Shown here piece by piece: positions 7,178 through 7,440 of a DNA stretch of 7,440 nucleotides. The notes under the pieces are model-generated. The model had not been told where the DNA came from. It saw only the letters and a list, made by a program, of their open reading frames with translations, and made no database searches. The stretch comes from Synechococcaceae bacterium WB4_1_0192 (GTDB lineage Bacteria; Cyanobacteriota; Cyanobacteriia; PCC-6307; Cyanobiaceae), in the NCBI GenBank assembly GCA_009926195.1, contig RFPK01000097.1:1-7440 (forward strand), in the 5' to 3' direction. Position 1 is the first letter of the stretch. Every line of letters starts with the position of its first letter. The position numbers and the translations under genes are program-made.

Positions 7178-7339
7178 CACCTAGACAGGAGCCAGGGGAA
7201 AACATAATCCCACCAGACAGATTGGATGGCCCCAGCTAGAACGATGCCCCCGGAAGCGGGCCTGATGGCCATGCTTCCGGGGGCTCTCGCCGGGTCCGCA
7301 TTCATCGCGGAACCGAATGATCAGGAATCAGGCGCCGAA
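7178..7339. other. Intergenic region upstream of the minus-strand membrane-protein gene
   Basis: Apart from the hairpin, this stretch is less GC-rich near 7201-7225 than the surrounding genes and would be where a promoter for the minus-strand gene sits. Reading the minus strand, TATGTT (7201-7206) is a weak match to a -10 box, about 24-29 bases before the ATG; I see no convincing -35 box at the right distance. A 42-codon minus-strand frame also crosses it (7177-7305) and ends on the start codon of the next gene. Promoter placement is only suggestive. Confidence 0.3.
7246..7284. terminator. Perfect 12-bp stem hairpin, terminator-like or attenuator-like
   Basis: The arms GCCCCCGGAAGC (7246-7257) and GCTTCCGGGGGC (7273-7284) are exact inverse complements. 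The 15-base loop can form an inner GGCC/GGCC stem with a TGAT tetraloop. The structure lies between the short minus-strand frame (stop at 7340) and the start of the membrane-protein gene at 7177. No long T tract follows on either strand; the minus side continues ATCGTTCT, which is mildly T-rich. A factor-independent terminator for a minus-strand transcript arriving from the right is the likeliest reading, with an attenuator or small-RNA element as alternatives. Confidence 0.55.
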
Positions 7340-7393
7340 TCAGCCGGCGTTCTCCACGATCAGCAGACCCTTGATCGAACAACTGTGACTCAC
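7340..7393 (-). CDS. Very short candidate ORF (17 codons) with strong Shine-Dalgarno, or tail of a gene running off the right edge
   Basis: Reading the minus strand, GTG (7391-7393) opens a frame translating as SHSCSIKGLLIVENAG after the initiator and stopping at TGA 7340-7342. A nearly ideal AGGAGGAGG lies 5 bases upstream. The same frame is open to the window's right edge, and an ATG at 7433-7435 would give a 31-residue peptide that adds MRRRLASSPQEEVSV at the N-terminus. If the longer version is real, the purine run simply encodes Gln-Glu-Glu and is not a ribosome site. The single Cys and the short length would fit a peptide precursor or leader, but nothing visible shows a modification enzyme. 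I recognise no family. It could equally be the C-terminus of a longer protein encoded beyond the window, or chance. Confidence 0.3.
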   Translation of the reverse strand: MSHSCSIKGLLIVENAG

Positions 7394-7398
7394 GGACA

Positions 7399-7407
7399 CC
7401 TCCTCCT
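7399..7407 (-). promoter_or_regulatory. Strong Shine-Dalgarno-like sequence AGGAGGAGG
   Basis: On the minus strand this run is an almost perfect anti-16S match, with 5 bases to the GTG at 7391-7393. None of the larger genes in the window has a comparable site, which makes it stand out. It supports initiation of the short frame that ends at 7340, unless it is simply coding sequence in a longer frame from the right. Confidence 0.4.
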
Positions 7408-7440
7408 GTGGGGATGATGCCAGCCGGCGACGCATGCGGC

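Noticed and set aside
7226..7417. A 63-codon plus-strand frame across the hairpin region
   Set aside because: No ribosome-binding site, no recognisable motif, and it reads straight through the perfect inverted repeat; better explained as non-coding or antisense to the small minus-strand frames.
1..7440. CRISPR array, tRNA/rRNA gene, transposase, toxin-antitoxin or phage-defence system
   Set aside because: I looked for spaced direct repeats, terminal inverted repeats, conserved RNA elements and typical protein motifs on both strands and saw none; the content is fully consistent with envelope glycosylation genes.

Overview
The window is dense, GC-rich DNA (about two-thirds G+C) with almost no intergenic space on its left side. 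It looks like a chromosomal segment of a GC-rich picocyanobacterium of the Synechococcus/Cyanobium type. That placement is an inference from overall protein style, codon use and a single cyanobacterial HIP1 octamer (GCGATCGC, 6337-6344); no taxonomic marker gene is present.

Positions 1-5950 hold four plus-strand genes packed as one operon. They are the C-terminal part of a GT39 (ArnT/PMT-like) membrane glycosyltransferase (2-1243), a second GT39-like membrane protein with a long soluble tail ending in TPR-like repeats (1240-3591), a methyltransferase fused to a GT2 glycosyltransferase resembling polyprenyl/dolichyl-phosphate sugar synthases (3588-4982), and a polytopic protein of the LPG_synthase_TM/UPF0104 family (4991-5950). 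The first two junctions are 4-base ATGA stop/start overlaps and the third gap is 8 bases, so translational coupling is likely. Together they read as an envelope glycosylation module. The GT2 domain would load a sugar onto a polyprenyl phosphate, the LPG_TM protein may act on or move lipid intermediates, and the GT39-type proteins would transfer the sugar on the outer face of the membrane. The sugar and the acceptor cannot be read from the sequence.

Positions 5876-7177 hold a minus-strand gene for a polytopic membrane protein I cannot assign to a named family. It converges on the operon and overlaps its last gene by 75 bases. Its GGF-x-KRGL-x-GE motif and membrane layout recall uncharacterised proteins often found in polysaccharide clusters.

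Positions 7178-7440 have no large gene. They contain a perfect 12-bp stem hairpin (7246-7284) and, on the minus strand, a very short reading frame preceded by a strong Shine-Dalgarno sequence (7399-7407) that ends at 7340. A second 42-codon minus-strand frame runs through the hairpin and ends on the start codon of the membrane-protein gene. These small frames are the least explained part of the window. I found no tRNA, rRNA, CRISPR array, insertion sequence or clear defence system.
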